Assembly (NCBI GenBank): GCA_030272585.1
Contig: BSYQ01000011.1
Location: 2,418,001-2,482,000 of the forward strand
DNA: 64,000 bases
Direction of reading: 5' to 3'
Source of the DNA: Bryopsis sp. KO-2023
Taxonomy: Eukaryota > Chlorophyta > Ulvophyceae > Bryopsidales > Bryopsidaceae
In this document: piece by piece, positions 31,801 through 44,939 of the stretch
Layout of the letters: every line of letters starts with the position of its first letter
How positions within the stretch are numbered: the first letter of the stretch is position 1
Notes under the pieces: model-generated
The model's input: the letters and a program-made list of their open reading frames with translations, nothing else
Database searches by the model: none
Told to the model about the DNA's origin: nothing
Translations under genes and position numbers: made by a program

Positions 31801-34402
31801 GTCACAGACAGCAGTTTTTCGACGAACAGTGGAGAGTCTGGGGGATCTCTTTTCACAACCTCCGTGTCGCAGGTGAGGGGGAAATTCAATTGAGCTACGA
31901 TTCAATACGATGGACGGTTTTTTTGCCCTCTCAAAAAATACGGTGGATGAGATGTTGCACGCCAGAACAACTAGAATGAACCCTTGGCACGGTTGATGCT
32001 ACATCCACATGCTACATGCACATCCGAGGAGTTTTTCCAAGAGCTGCACACTCACAGTTTTATTTCTCCGGTTCCAGGTCGAACTCTCTGGCTCCAACTT
32101 TACAAAGAGCACCGCCTCCACAAAGGGGGGAGCGTATTATGGTGGCGGCAAGACTGACTCGGTTACGATAACGGGGTCCAAATTTTCCGAAAGCAAGGTG
32201 GAAGTTGGCACGCAACCATCCGAAGGCAGAGGTGGTGGGGGGGTTGCACTGGATGACGTCCCAAAAGTGGATATTTCTGGCTCCAAGTTTGATCAAAATT
32301 CAGGATATCGAGGTGGAGGGGCGCTTCTGTCTTCTTGCAGTGCCGTATCGATTTCTCGCTGTGGGGTCCATGGAAACAATGCAGCAGTGGGGGTACGCAA
32401 AAAAAAAAAAAAAGGAAAAGAAAGAAAGAAAGAAAAAAAACCCTGGCACAGCGTCCCAATGTTCAGTTTACTACACCACTCCACACGCAGTACAAAAAAA
32501 AGAACAAAAAGATGAAGCCTTTTTTTTTTTCCCTTTTTGCCTTGTGAGAAAACACTTCCAACATCTGCTGAACATTTGATGTACAGAGAGAGAGGGTGGA
32601 ATTGAATGTGGGAGTATCTTACACAGGGTGGTGGCGTCTGGTCCACAGCATCCACATCCTTCAGTGCAACAGGGACCTCTTTCACTTCCAACAGCGCCAC
32701 GAGTGGGGTGGGAGGTGCCGTGTATGTTTTCGGAGAAAAATCGGCAGGCAGAAATGCCCTTGCAAGGAGCCGTTCCATTTCGTTCTCTGATTCGAGATTT
32801 GCGCGGAATAAGGCTGACAAGGTGCGTGGAACTCAGATCTTTTTGCAGCTCGTCTTTCCTCAGGTCACTTCCCTCGACATTACGCATGGAGAATAGTAGC
32901 CGATGATGTTGGGTTCATGTTGGTGTGTGCAGGGTGGAGGTGCTTTCGTGAGTGGATTCAGCACAAGCACCATCTCCAAGTCGAGATTCTCGTCGAACAC
33001 AGCAACATCCACAGGGGGAAGTTTGCATGTAGAAGACACGGCAGCCGTGAGCATCGGAGGCAGCTCCTCTTTCGCCGGCGGTTCTGCCTCCACCAGCGGA
33101 GGGGCCGTCAGCATTGCCAGGAGCAGCACCGTCTCGGTGCAACAGTCGAGTTTCTCAGCCAACACTGCCAAGACTGGGGGTGCGGTGCATGTGGAGAGCG
33201 TGGGGAGTTTCACTGGCTCAGGCATGAATGTTTCTGGGAACAAAGCCAAGGGTCAGGGTGGGGGTTTTTTCTCGCAGAGAAGCAGATCGTTCTCTTTCAC
33301 GGACTCCGTATTCAATCAAAATACGGCTGAGAATGGTGGAGGCATGTGGTTTGACGGTTCGAGAGGCTTGGGTGTTGCTGTTTATGAAGAAAGTGGTCTG
33401 TGGGGGATGAATGTGGAGGGTGGGGACATGGTGATCAAGATGGATTCCGTCAATTTCACTGACAATGCTGCCACCGTGGATGGGGGAGGCGTCCTGATTG
33501 AGAACGTGGATGAAGTGGTGCTTGTAAACTCCGTGCTGGAAGGAAATACGGCAAGCCAGGTGGGGACATCCGGGGGGGGCAGAAAATCGAAAAAAAAGAA
33601 ACAACAAGAATCAAGACCACCTCCTCTCAAATTTCAAGCAATCTGTTTCTTCTCGGGAAGAAACCGTTGAGAAAATGCTGCCCTGAACATGCATGAATGT
33701 TGCTTGACGGGTAGGGTTGGGTTGTTGTGTACTTGTCGTCAGGGGGCAGGGATCTACGCGAATTCTGTCGACCAAATTGAAGTCGAGGAGGTCACGATCT
33801 CAGAGGCGGTCGCCACTGAGAACGGTGGCGCGGTGTATTTGGAATCTATCGACAACGTCACCGCAACGAGCATGAATTTCTTGAATAACCAGGCCAAGGA
33901 GGAGGGGGGTGGGCTGTTTTGCGGCAATGGGACCCGAGTGTTCGTCACGAAGTCGAAATTCGCGTTGAACAGAGCGGATGACTTGGGTGCTTCGGTGATG
34001 GCTGAGTGTGGGTGTGTGGTGGACATCTATAAATCGACGTTGGAGATCGAAATGGAGGCAAACGGGTCCAAGAACGACACAAGGAATAACGCTTTCTATG
34101 ACGACCCAGCGTGTGCGTCGAGGACCCACATCAGGCTACGGAACTGCACTGAGAAGTATGTCACGCTGGACTCGGGGATTGGGAGTTCTGCGATTGTGCT
34201 CATGCTGGCGTTTGGAGTCTTGGTGGTGCTGCTAGGGGTGATGCTTTGGATGGTGATTGCAGTGAGGGATCCATTGAGGAGAAATCGGAATCTGGATGAG
34301 GCTCAATTAATGGCCGTAGCTGCTGTTGGTTTGCCCACCAGTTCGGAAGCTCCAGCACAAGGCAAAAAGGATGATGCACGGGCGCCGCTGCTGTCTGCGT
34401 AG
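28832..34402 (+). CDS. type I membrane protein with chlamydial Pmp-like beta-helix repeats
   Basis: Eight exons close in phase: 28832-28968, 29260-30598, 30989-31369, 31705-31872, 32078-32392, 32627-32821, 32933-33559 and 33743-34402, giving 1273 residues. Exon 1 codes a signal peptide (hydrophobic core VIRLLHVCVALSLVVYAHG). The ectodomain is a long series of units with FxxN followed by GGA(I/V/L), for example FQNNVGGFEGGAIHL and FEENTAKGSGGAVHI. This is the pattern of Pmp repeats of chlamydial polymorphic membrane proteins and predicts a right-handed beta-helix. One transmembrane helix near residues 1203-1226 (SSAIVLMLAFGVLVVLLGVM) is followed by a basic stop-transfer and a tail of about 45 residues. 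All introns after the first are phase 0, so exon units can be added without breaking frame. Such proteins occur in several algae; a surface or adhesion role is inference. Confidence 0.88.
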
Positions 34403-35730
34403 TTTACCCTTAATTTTCCGTTGAATTGTCCTTGGCATTCGGTCGAAAAAGGAAAAAGAAACAGAAATAGGGAGACAGATTGGGTGGGTGGGAGATCATG
34501 TAGCGGGTAAAAAAGAAAGAGGAAAGGTAAAAAAGAACACGCTGGAAAAAAAGTGAGCGTTGTTTGAGAATATAGGAAGAAATTCGTTCATTAATCTGGA
34601 GAGGATTTTCGAAAATGTGACATGAAAAAAAATTCATGAAAAATGAAAAAAAATGTCTCACTAGAACAAAAAAAAAGAAAAAAATTAGATGTTATAAAAT
34701 ATATATTGTGTTTTTTTTGGAAAAAAAATGTGTTTTTTTGTGGAAGAAGAGGACGTATCTTTTTCTTCTTGGATGAATTATATTATTATTCTTTTTGTCA
34801 GTTTCACCGTTTTACCTTCGTTATTGGATGCCAGGCAAGGCATATATATATATCACTTATAAAAAAAAAATGCTCTTTTTCCGGGTTATCTGGTTAAAAT
34901 ATTGGCTTTGGTAGATTCCTAGGTTTAGTATTTTTTTGGATGATTTTTTTAATGCTTCTTGCATCTTTTTGTAATTTTTGTTTGATGAATTTATGGAATC
35001 ATTTTTCTCATCTCCAGGTCATGATGGCGATATGTGCAGGGCTAGGGTTTGGACAAGAATTTGTTTTTTTTTTCCTTCTGTAAAATCCTTGTCAATCATT
35101 CTACTTGTTTTTTTGTTTCGATATGGAAACTGTTCTTTCAGGACCGTTCCTTTCCTGCTTGTGGATTTTTTTTTTCCTGATCCTGTCCCAACAAGAAAAT
35201 CCCATCATTGAGGTGCAGGTTGTGGCGCATTGTGGCCCCCCCAAATTATATCGCATGCGGCTCTCAAATAAAAAAAAAAAGAAGCAAGATGTTTTTTATT
35301 GACCATAAGAAAGTGAATATAGGATAGAAAGCAAATATAGAATTACCCCAATATAGGACCGCTTTTTGGCCAGCAAAATTGAAGAAAAATACACTGGGAG
35401 TGGATCCTCACAATTGGTCCTTAATTCAAACATATCATTACATAAGGCCTAGGTTACTGTATCCCATGGCTAACATTTGTGCCAGAGAATCCTCTTTCCA
35501 TCGTCTTTCCATGGTGCATTTTTGGACATTTTTTGCCGTTTTGCTTCTCTCCCATGAACGCCCCCCCCATCATAGATCTCATTGTACGACACCGCTGCAC
35601 TCAGCTTCCGAATGTGTCCAAAGTAAAAACGGAACCACACAGAAGAGCAGTCCGAGAAGAGAAAAGGAAACCTTGCTGATCTTTCAAAAACATTCTAGCT
35701 CCACAAGTCCATTGATTTTTTTTTTTCGGT
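34403..35730. other. AT-rich intergenic region
   Basis: Lies between convergent 3' ends and is dominated by A and T runs. Possible polyadenylation-type AATAAA words occur (for example near 35268). No exon recognised. Confidence 0.6.
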
Positions 35731-37591
35731 TTACTTTCCATCCTCCTCCTCCTCCTCCTCCTCCTCCTCCTCCTCAGGCAGACAGCTTAACTCGTCGGCC
35801 TCCTCTGTCTTTCCACAGATCCTGTCGACATGGACATTGAACAGACAGTTCGCTGCTCCTATGTCGGGACAGAATTCGGCAACCGTGCTGCCTGGCCCCA
35901 AAGTGAGAATGTTGTGGCAGTCTCTCAGGTCTGGGTTCGATTCCGTCTCCAAGAAGGCGTTCGTCCCGCACGATTCGAAAATCCTGGTTTCACAGGATTT
36001 TTCCAGCGTCTCCTTCAGGCGGTCTGCACAAACAGATATCGTGCCATTTGTTGGAAAACAATGTCTGTTTCTTGTTTTTTCTTCCTCCGCCCCCTCCTCC
36101 GAAAGAAAACAAACGAAAAACACAGAAAATGAGGTAGGAAGACACACCTTTGAGGAGGTCCGCGCCAAATTGTTTGCCAGCAATCTTGGCTTGCAGAACT
36201 GGGCCGTCCTCCTCGGCCTCAGGCTTGATGGGGGCATCGAGATTGGCCAATGGACAATTGTTGAGGACCACATCGCATGCAGCCGAGGCTGCTGCTGCAG
36301 CCCCCAGCTCTCCGAAAAACTCACATTCCTCCAAGAAAGCTGCGAAAAGGGGCATACCTTGGGGGTGTCATTTTGGGTAGAACATTTTCACGCGGAGCAT
36401 ACGTTCATTGAAAAAAGATGGATAGAAAAACAGCTGAAGGATGTCATTGCTCAGGAGCAGGCAATTTAAAAACATGTTCAATTGTGAAGCTGACTCGTGT
36501 TTTGGGACAAGTGGCAATACCTATTCCTGAGCAAACATTCTTCAGGGAACATTTCGGGGATTGGGTTGTATGTTACACGAGGTCCCCTCTCATTGTCCAT
36601 TTAGAGAAATTTCACAAACTTGGAAAACAAAATACATTGTCTGTGGAAGCCAACACATTTTGTTGGAACCTGTCCCTCACCGTTGATGTCCTCCTTTGTT
36701 TGAGGAACGTCTGCAAAAAAGGGAAGAGAAAAAAAGATTCCGTGTGAAATTTTCTGGGAGTATACATGACGGAGAAAAAAAACTAAGGAAGAAAGTCATT
36801 TATGTTTCTTTGTCAATCCAGGCTGCATGGAGCCTGAAAATTCTTCATTCGATTCTTTTTTGTCTAAGTCTGTCATGAGAGTGTGTCTGACAACAACTTC
36901 TTGACATGCTGTAGGCCTTGGAGGATAAACATTCCAGTGTCATTGTCTAGATCTACAAGGCTTCCCCTGCACGCCAGCGTATTCATGGTTTATAGCACAC
37001 CTTCTTCATCCTGCCCTCTGACACCAGCCTGCAAACCACATAAACCCACACATATCAAGGGATGTCGACTTGTTGGGCATTGAGTGCCAGTGTTGCAACT
37101 CTCCCAACCCCCTCAGACTGTAATTCTCAACAGAGCCTCAACTCCAGCAATTGAGGTTGAACGACGACTGGCAAAGGGTGCAGCAGTTTCAAGGGGTTGT
37201 GCTGCAAAGCAATAGGTATTTTTAGCGTGTTGGGGGCCACGCCGACGTTTTTTGTCGTTGAGAGAATCCTTCTGCTCATTCCCAGGTGAGAAAATGGAAA
37301 TGCACGCGTGCCAGGCGGAATTTAGACCTCAGTTTCTTTTCTGGGGACTTTCGCGTGTGTACGTAACCTCAAGAAAAAAGCCGAAGAACACTGTGAAAGA
37401 AATCTTAAAAAAAACGAGGCTTGCAATTTCCATGCACACGAGATAAACTCATATCTATAACAAAAGGACACAAAAAAAGTATTGTGGAGGATATGTGTCG
37501 TTGAGAGGAAAAAAGGACGGAAAAAAACACGGCTCACCGCGAATTGACTGGCGATCAACAGCAAAGCAAACGAAACGGCTTTCGCTCCCAT
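35731..37591 (-). CDS. secreted Cys-rich protein with poly-Glu C-terminus (unknown function)
   Basis: Clear exons are 37591-37538, 36339-36148 and 36023-35731. Exon 1 encodes a signal peptide (MGAKAVSFALLLIASQFA). The second resolved exon encodes a segment with CEFFGELGAAAAASAACDVV. The last joins it in phase 1 and carries spaced cysteines (KSCETRIFESCG, LRDCHN, EFCPD, NCLF, RICGK, LSCLP) before about eleven Glu and a GK end. The link between exon 1 (phase 0) and the exon at 36339 (needs phase 1) is missing. A candidate 30-bp exon ends near 36682, but another must lie between. Even spacing of cysteines suggests disulfides in a secreted or wall protein. I do not recognise the family. The Glu tract is a TCC microsatellite on the plus strand and is likely length-variable. 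Confidence 0.6.
35740..35775. repeat. (TCC)n microsatellite inside a coding exon
   Basis: A perfect TCC run of 36 bp, read on the minus strand as consecutive GAG Glu codons in the last exon of the Cys-rich gene. Confidence 0.95.
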
Positions 37592-37967
37592 CCTATCAAA
37601 CTTGGTCGAGGACAGCGTCTGTTTTCTAGTGCCACTTTTCGATGCGGCAGTTTCAAAAGTGCGTCGGCTTTATACGCAACAAAACACTTATTATTTTCTT
37701 CACCAGCTATTTCACCACAGGCACGATAAATTTCTTGGTGAGGCTGGAGGTGTTCTGCTGTTTAAAGTGTGAGTTCTGGACATCAGGTTGAGTAAGAACT
37801 CGTACGACAGATTGGAACAAAATCTCATGCTCGTGCGTTCCGTCAGACTGGGATGGGTGTCAACTATTTTATATGACAGTTGTAGTAATATAAAACTGTC
37901 AGGGACAGGATGCGGCAGCGATCGACCGGGAGTAAGGAAGACAGCAAGGAAAATTTTCCTTTTTTCG
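37592..37967. promoter_or_regulatory. divergent upstream region of Cys-rich and kinase genes
   Basis: About 375 bp between divergent start codons. A stretch TTATATGACAG near 37870 could act as a TATA-like element for the kinase, but this is not distinctive in AT-rich DNA. Confidence 0.35.
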
Positions 37968-40900
37968 ATGAACACCCCCCAAGGCAGGGAGAACGAGAAT
38001 CCCAGAGGATTCGACGGCTCATACATAGAGAACGAAAACGGTGAGAAAACCTCCCCACAAACCCCCACGTTGAAAAAACGACACAAGTCCGAGGATTCTT
38101 TCAGTTAAGCGGCAGCTTTCTTCCACTGAAGCAAACGCTTTCCTTCAAGAAATTGAAAACTGAGAACCATTTTTGCAGGAAAGCATAGAAGTTCGAATAA
38201 GAGTGTGTATTGCTGGTGTAACTTTTTTATATGCGTTAGTTTTCATCATGTGGGGTGTTATTTTTCTTTTTCTTTTTCTTTTTTAGCCTTGGTGGAGTTA
38301 ATTCTGCACTATTAAAAAAAGATATTAAAGATGTCTCGAAAGGTAGATCAGGTAACTATTCTTAATTTGATACGAAAATATGCAGTTGTTAAAAAAAAGG
38401 AAAAGAAAATAATGAAAACGAACACATATGGAGTTTTTTCTTCTCTTTTTTTTGTAGGTTTGAGAATACATTAAAATGCATTCTTTTCACTTTTTTTTTT
38501 TCAGGTTCGATCAAACGTGAAAGAGGAACTCCGAATGCCAAACCCTTCAGCATACCGGATGATTACGAAAGCAACGTGAAAGGCCAGCAGTGGTGCTTGA
38601 CCGATTTCAAAATCGGGAAGCCCCTCTCCAGCGGCAAATTCGGAAATGTTTATCTCGCTCAAACGAAAAAGGATGAATTCATAGTAGCTCTGAAAGTGAG
38701 GGTTCGAAGCTGTGTGGATTGACATTCAAGAAAAACAATTCGATTTGTGAAAAATGCACCGCTGTTTGCTTGAACAGAAGGGAATTCGTCAATAACTGAA
38801 GGCTGGCGAGCCCATAAATTTTTTGTTCGATCATCATTTTTTTGTTTAAAAATCATTGGCTTCATTTGCTTGCATAAATTACCAATCACTTTTTATTTTG
38901 GCAGTTATCTTAAAAACTTGCATCAGTAAGGTTTCCCCATTCCCTGGTTCTTTTTCTTTTCCTTTCCCTCTGCTTGATGTTTTTGGATTTTCTTGAATCA
39001 ATTTTTTTCGTTTTTTGGCCGTGTTTTTTTGTTCGTTGTTTTTTGTTGTTGTTGCTGTATTTTTGTTCTTATTTTGTTTTCTGTGCTTTTTTCAATTCTG
39101 CAAAGATAATGTTGAAATCTGACTTGAGGCGATACAATCAAGAAATCCAATTAAAAAGAGAAGTCGAAATTCAGGACAGATTGGATCACCCGAATTGTCT
39201 CAAGCTGTACACATGGTTTCACGACGAGGTGCATCATTTCTGACCTATTTTTAAGAAAGAAAAAAACAAACATAATCTCTAGAAAAAGATGGAAAGGGCT
39301 TTTTTTTCTTTTGTCCTCCCCTAAAAAAAGCCCACCGAAAACAGTGATCAATTTGCTTTTAGAAAATGAAATTATCTCGACGGCGGAAACCTGCACCTAT
39401 TTCTGGTGTATGATGTATCTTAACGCTCTTCGTCCATTGCTTGTTTTTTTTTGGTTTTTTTTGTTTTTTTTTGGGGGGGGGGTGTTTTGCTACTTTTTTT
39501 CCTTTTTCTAGCCCGATGGTTTAAAGATTTTGAATGTTTTTTTTTGCAGGCCAGAGTGTACCTAGTTTTAGAATATGCAGTGAGGGGCGATTTGTGGGGT
39601 TTGATGGTGAAAAACGAATTGAAGGAACGAGATGCTGCAAAGTGAGTGCGTATATATACATGCTAAAAAATTTATCGAACAAAAGCAAAACCTCCAAATA
39701 CCCACCAGCCTCCATTTCTTTTTTCTTGATCTCTCCCAATTCCAGCCATGAAATCCAAACAAGCAAACAAAATTTTCGATCCCGAACGCAGCGACCGTCT
39801 TCCCTCCGATGCCGAGATTTTGTTTTGGTGTGGAACATCAACCTGCTTTCCTTTCATTCAGTCGGGGAAAATGCCCCTCTCTCTTATTTTTCCTGTTGTC
39901 TGCAGATATGTGCTGCAAGTCGTGGAGGGCATGATTTATTTGCATCAGAACAATATCGTACATCGAGACATCAAGCCAGAAAACCTCCTCATCAGTTGCG
40001 ACGACGTTTTGAAGATCAGCGATTTCGGCTGGTCGATACGAACAAAGTCCAGAAGGAAAACCATCTGCGGGACTTTGGACTACATTGCCCCAGAGTTGGT
40101 GAATTCAGACCTCTACCTGGAGTCGGTGGATATCTGGTCTATCGGCGTTTTGACATATGAACTGGTTTTCGGGAATCCCCCCTTTGCTGCTGATGATTCA
40201 GAATCGACCAAAAAAAGGTCAGCATGGTCTGTCTGTGAGCTGCACGTGCCTTTCTTTATCTTGTAAAATTAAAAAAAAGTGGAAGAAAATATATATATAC
40301 TTTCAATTTGATTAATATTGTTTTTTCAGTTCCGTTTCAAAATCTCGATTTTTCACAGGTTTTCTATCGAGAGGTTGGACACGTGGAAATAAATATAATA
40401 TTTTTAAAAATACATGTATGTTTCAAATCAAATAGTTAAAAATCAAAGTATCTATTGACAGTACGTTTCAAATCTTGTTGCTGAGAGTGTGCTGCTTGTT
40501 TTTTTTTTTTTTTTTTTTTTTAATTAAATACAGGATAGCTAGCATCGACCTGAAATTCCCGTCGCATCCAAAAATCTCTTACGAAGGGTTCGACTTGATC
40601 AGCAAGGTAATGAAACACCGAGATGCTTCTAGGTCGAGGTCTTTTTTTCTTTCTTGTTTTTCTTTTTCTTCCTTCTTTTTTTTCGCTTCCATATTTCCTT
40701 CTCATATTTTTTTTCTTTCTTCCAAATCTGTTTTGTCGAGGTAGAAAAAACCTCATGCAGCCCATCCATCGTGCATCAATAAACAGGGGATAATACATCC
40801 ATGATTCTAGTTTTAATATATATATATATTTATATTAATGTATAATATATATATATTGGGGGGGAGGGGGTTTGATAAATAAAGAATGCCTCTGGCTCAT

Positions 40901-41255
40901 TGAGCCGAGGTGGTGCTCTTGTTTTCGAATTCTTATTTTGAATCTTCTTTTTCTGGTCGTTTCTGTTCAAAAACCGTATCGTCGTTTTTTTTTTCTTCTT
41001 TTTGTCTAGATATTAAGGAGGGACCCAGCAAATAGACTGACCCTGCAACAAATAAAAAACCATCCCTGGTTTGCGAAACAGTTGGGACCTGCGAAAATAT
41101 CCATCAAGGTTTGTGGAATCGGAAGAAAACACTGCTTTTTTTTTGCCTCATAATGTTTGTTTTTTTTTGGCTTTCTTTTCTTCCTGTTTTTTAAAATGTG
41201 ATACCCAATGCAGCTAGTCCGCTGTGCAGAAAGATTGACTTGGATCCACCACTGA
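37968..41255 (+). CDS. Aurora-type Ser/Thr protein kinase
   Basis: Eight exons close in phase: 37968-38040, 38505-38695, 39106-39228, 39550-39641, 39906-40217, 40534-40606, 41010-41108 and 41214-41255, giving 334 residues. A short N-terminal tail leads into [20 protein letters not shown], typical of Aurora kinases, then VALK (Lys about 88). The catalytic loop HRDIKPEN is at about 179, DFGWS at about 199, the activation segment [15 protein letters not shown] has its Thr at about 212, and [20 protein letters not shown] follows. NHPWF near the end closes the domain. Aurora kinases control centrosomes, spindle and cytokinesis. The glycine loop reads SSGKFG where the family usually has GxGxFG, so the first Gly is replaced. 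The small last exon (13 residues) is the least certain. Introns have long T runs and one T/G homopolymer block near 39450-39480. Confidence 0.9.
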
Positions 41256-44200
41256 TAATAAATGAACTCCTCGTGAATTTCACATAGCTTTGGGGAAAAA
41301 GAGGACCCTACTAAGAAGTTTCTCTTTGGCTTGTACCTTGTATTCATTCATTTGCTTTTTTGGTAATGTATTTATTCATTTATGATTTATTCAGCAGAGC
41401 ATTTGATTAATTAATTAGTGATTTGGAAGTTTAGCAATCTTGCAGTTTGTTGGTCTGAAAATGATGTTCCGAGCGAAAAGTTGATGCCGGTGTTTGAAAT
41501 CCATTCTAAAGTTGATATAGTAGGTTTTTGAATTAAATAAGTGCCTCGATTCATTTCGATTTGAAAATCTTTTAGCCAAATATATTTTCCAAAGACTACT
41601 CGGTGAATCAGGTCTTTGCGTAAACTAAAATCCTCAGAAAATAAAAAGTGTTTGCTGGTTGTTTAAATCGAGACGAGGATTTCCAAGTGGGAGACCAGTT
41701 CCACCTCAAATCGTCTTTTTTTTTGTGTTTTTTTATTTATGTCCAATGGATTGTTGAAACTTTGGGGTGGTGTGCTTCAGGAAGAGAGTTAAAAAGAAAA
41801 AAAAAATTCAAAGAGGGATCCACTATCACGTGCACTCACTCTTCTACCTCCATTGATTTTGCATCTCGGCAAAAACGACAGGCACACACACACATGCAGA
41901 CTCCCAAGATGTGTCATTTTGTTTTTTCGACACAAAGGCAGAACTGAACATACCAAGTTTATATATGTTTAAATATGTACATAGCAGACAGGAAAGATGT
42001 GCAAACCTCACTCAGGCCGGACCCCTGTTTTTCCTCTGTTGCAACGTGTAAAAGTTGATGGGGCAGGCTTTTCTTTGGTTCGGAATTAAAAATTCGATAG
42101 GTGTTAGGATACGGCTTCGATTGACATCTTATTCGATGCTTATTTTGTTTTGTTTTGTTTTTTTTGGGTGGGGTGGGCAGGTTTAAGAAAATGTGTAGGG
42201 GGCGGGGTGGGGAGGTTTCAGAAAATGTGTAAGGCAAGTTTTTTATAGTCGACAGAAAAAGCCTGAGATCTACCTTGATACAACTGCCGATTTGGTGGGT
42301 TTCCACTTTCACTTTTAGCTTTTTTGAAAAACACGGCTTTTAGCTGTGTTCCTTTGTGAACGACAAAGCTACCCGTGGCTTCGACTCACTTCAAAGTGAT
42401 TGTGGGGATATTGTGTTTTCAGTTTTCTCGAAAAATATGCTTTCTGGATTCCAGGTGGGAAATTTTCACGTGAAAGTGGAAATTGATCGATGGCAAAAGA
42501 AGTGGTGAAAAGAAACACCACAAAAAGACAATTTGGAAAAACAAAAAATGTCTCCTAATTCTTCGGATTCTTGGACTCCACTCTTGTGGTTAAATGAGTC
42601 AGTGCTAGTGTAATGTCTTTTTGTTGTTACGGTTAAGCCTGACTATACAAAGAGGAATTGTATCCTTCTCTAAGCCTGACTTCACAAAGAGGAATTGTAT
42701 CCTTCTCTAACATTTGACATTGATGCTGGAACGTTCCGGCTAATTCAACACATGCTCATGAAACTGGATTTTTTTTCCCAACTTGACTGTGCATTGTATA
42801 CTTGAATTTTTCCTCTAAAGCCGGGAAAACCGCGGGTATGTCAAGTGCGGCAAAATTGGCATTGACAATCGAAAATGCCGTAGTCTAATTGGAATAAAAT
42901 GGCTCAAGGAGAAAAAAATGATCAGTTAGATGATGAAGAACAAGGAAATCATGAATTGATAGATTGGCGTCACATTAACCTTCTTGTTTCAAACAACCAG
43001 TATCACTGACAGCTTTTTGGAGGGGGTACTGAGGTCAACACTTGATTTTGGAATTCCCAGCAAGCGATTCTAACAGACGAGTTTCAAAAGAAAAAGCCAT
43101 CGATGTTGGAAGATGCGGGCTTTTTTTCAACTGTTATATTTTTATCTTTTCAGGGAAAAGTTTTGGTGTTTTAAAAGTTTTTTCACTTCTGCAATCCCTT
43201 GGCCACATTCAAAATGTGTGTAGAGATTTTCTCAGTTTCATTGTATCGAGTATCGCGCTGTTCAAAGCGGCGGTATTGAGAGAGCGTTGAACCTGGCTGC
43301 TCCCTTGGATGAAGTCTAGGAGACTTACTGCCATTTGTTGTCTGACCCTGAACTTTGAGCGGTGTATAATAGATGGAGGATTGACTGTTTGGGAAAAAGG
43401 GGAAAGTGGAACCCAACAATCTCTTTAAACTTGATAAGAATCTGACAGAGGGACAGATAGGTCTAGACAACACATTCATTTTCTAAAATGGATTATCCCT
43501 GCCAAACGGTCTTTCGGGGGAGGGGGTGGGGAGCGAAAGCAGATCCTAAAATCTATTTCCCTTCTGCACACCCGACACTCTCAACTACCTCCAGGTGGCT
43601 TATAGCCAAAAGATCAATTCCAAGGGAAGCAAGAAACAATACACCAAAAGAGACAAAAAAAAGGGGAAGCGAAACTACAACTTGGTAAAATGTCTCGTTT
43701 AAAAAAAGAAGATTTCTTTGCTGTCTATGCACATCCTAAAACGTATTCGCATGATTTTGTCCCTTGGATATAGTCCCATTGTAGCTCAGGAAAAAAAAGG
43801 GAAAAAAAAATGGCAGGGGGGCAAAGAAAGGCTCCATCATGTTCATTTTGAGGAACATCATCAAAATCGGTAAAATCAATTGAGAATGCACTTTCTATAC
43901 ATTTTGGTCTCAAAATGAAACCATATAGTATGGACATTGTTTTACTTTTTTTTGACTCTTATAGATGTAGGCATATGGAAGATTTTAATATATGCTATAA
44001 AAGAATTAAGCGAGTCATTTTAACCCTCCCCCCAAAAAAATACAAAAACAAAAAAAAACCCTTCTTTTTCTTTTTCCTCTTGGTTAACTCGCTTCCACTC
44101 CATCTTTCGACAGTTTTCACACTGAAGCCTGCTGGAATTTTCGAAAAAGTAATAATATCTATTTGTTTTTTCGCTACAATAACACTGAAAGAAAAAAACA

Positions 44201-44939
44201 AGATGCTACCGACACAAAAATCACTACCCACCCACCCTACCCCCCCCCCAAAAAAAAAAAAAAAAAAAAACAGAGCAAGAAAATATCCACATGCATATTT
44301 GATCGACATGATTTCGTCTTTCTTTTTTTTTTTACTGGTAAAAGGATGAGCGAGAATTTTGTCATTTCCCCCAAACCCATGTGATAAAAAAACTAAGTGA
44401 TGTTTGATAAAGAACAATATATTTTTTTCGTTATTTTTTTCCCCCAAAAGAAAAGAAGAAGAAATAAAAAAGGCAACCATTCCCCTGGTACTGTGATTTC
44501 TGATCGGAGCATTATCCTTGCTTTTCCAATTCAATATCCTCCGAATCTTTTCTTCACCCCCCCCCCCCCTCCTGCTCCACTCAATTCACATAAACACTAG
44601 ATTTTTCTTTCGTCATTTTTTTTTTCGACTATATATATAACTACACATGCTTCCAAAAAAAAGAATGTGGGAAAAGATGCGCTAGCAAGAATACAGCCGA
44701 CTGCCAGTCTGCCGCCAGATCCCCGGTTTTCCCCAGAAATTCAACATACCTTTTCCCACGACTTTCCTTTTCTCTTATCGAAGTGAATTTTTTGGTTCCT
44801 TTCCTTACTTACCCTTTTCCCAGAAAAAGAAAAAAACACCAAAAGAAAAAGATGGGACGCAGAGAAAGAAAGGCATACATTCCTTTGTCAAAAATGCATC
44901 CGTACATATAATACTTTTTCTGTCTCGATTTTTCCTGGA
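41256..44939. other. 3.7-kb AT-rich intergenic region
   Basis: Lies between convergent 3' ends of the kinase and Tubby genes. It contains many homopolymers, including C9 directly followed by A20 near 44240, and a 37-bp tandem duplication. No frame shows family resemblance or coherent exons. Confidence 0.55.
42634..42707. repeat. tandem duplication, 2 x 37 bp
   Basis: Two adjacent 37-bp units (42634-42670 and 42671-42707), each starting TAAGCCTGAC and ending TATCCTTCTC, differ at only two positions. Confidence 0.95.

Noticed and set aside
38331-38351. Alternative first exon of the kinase (ATG with MSRKVDQ before a GTAACT donor)
   Set aside because: It ends in phase 0, but the next exon needs phase 1; the exon at 37968-38040 fits.
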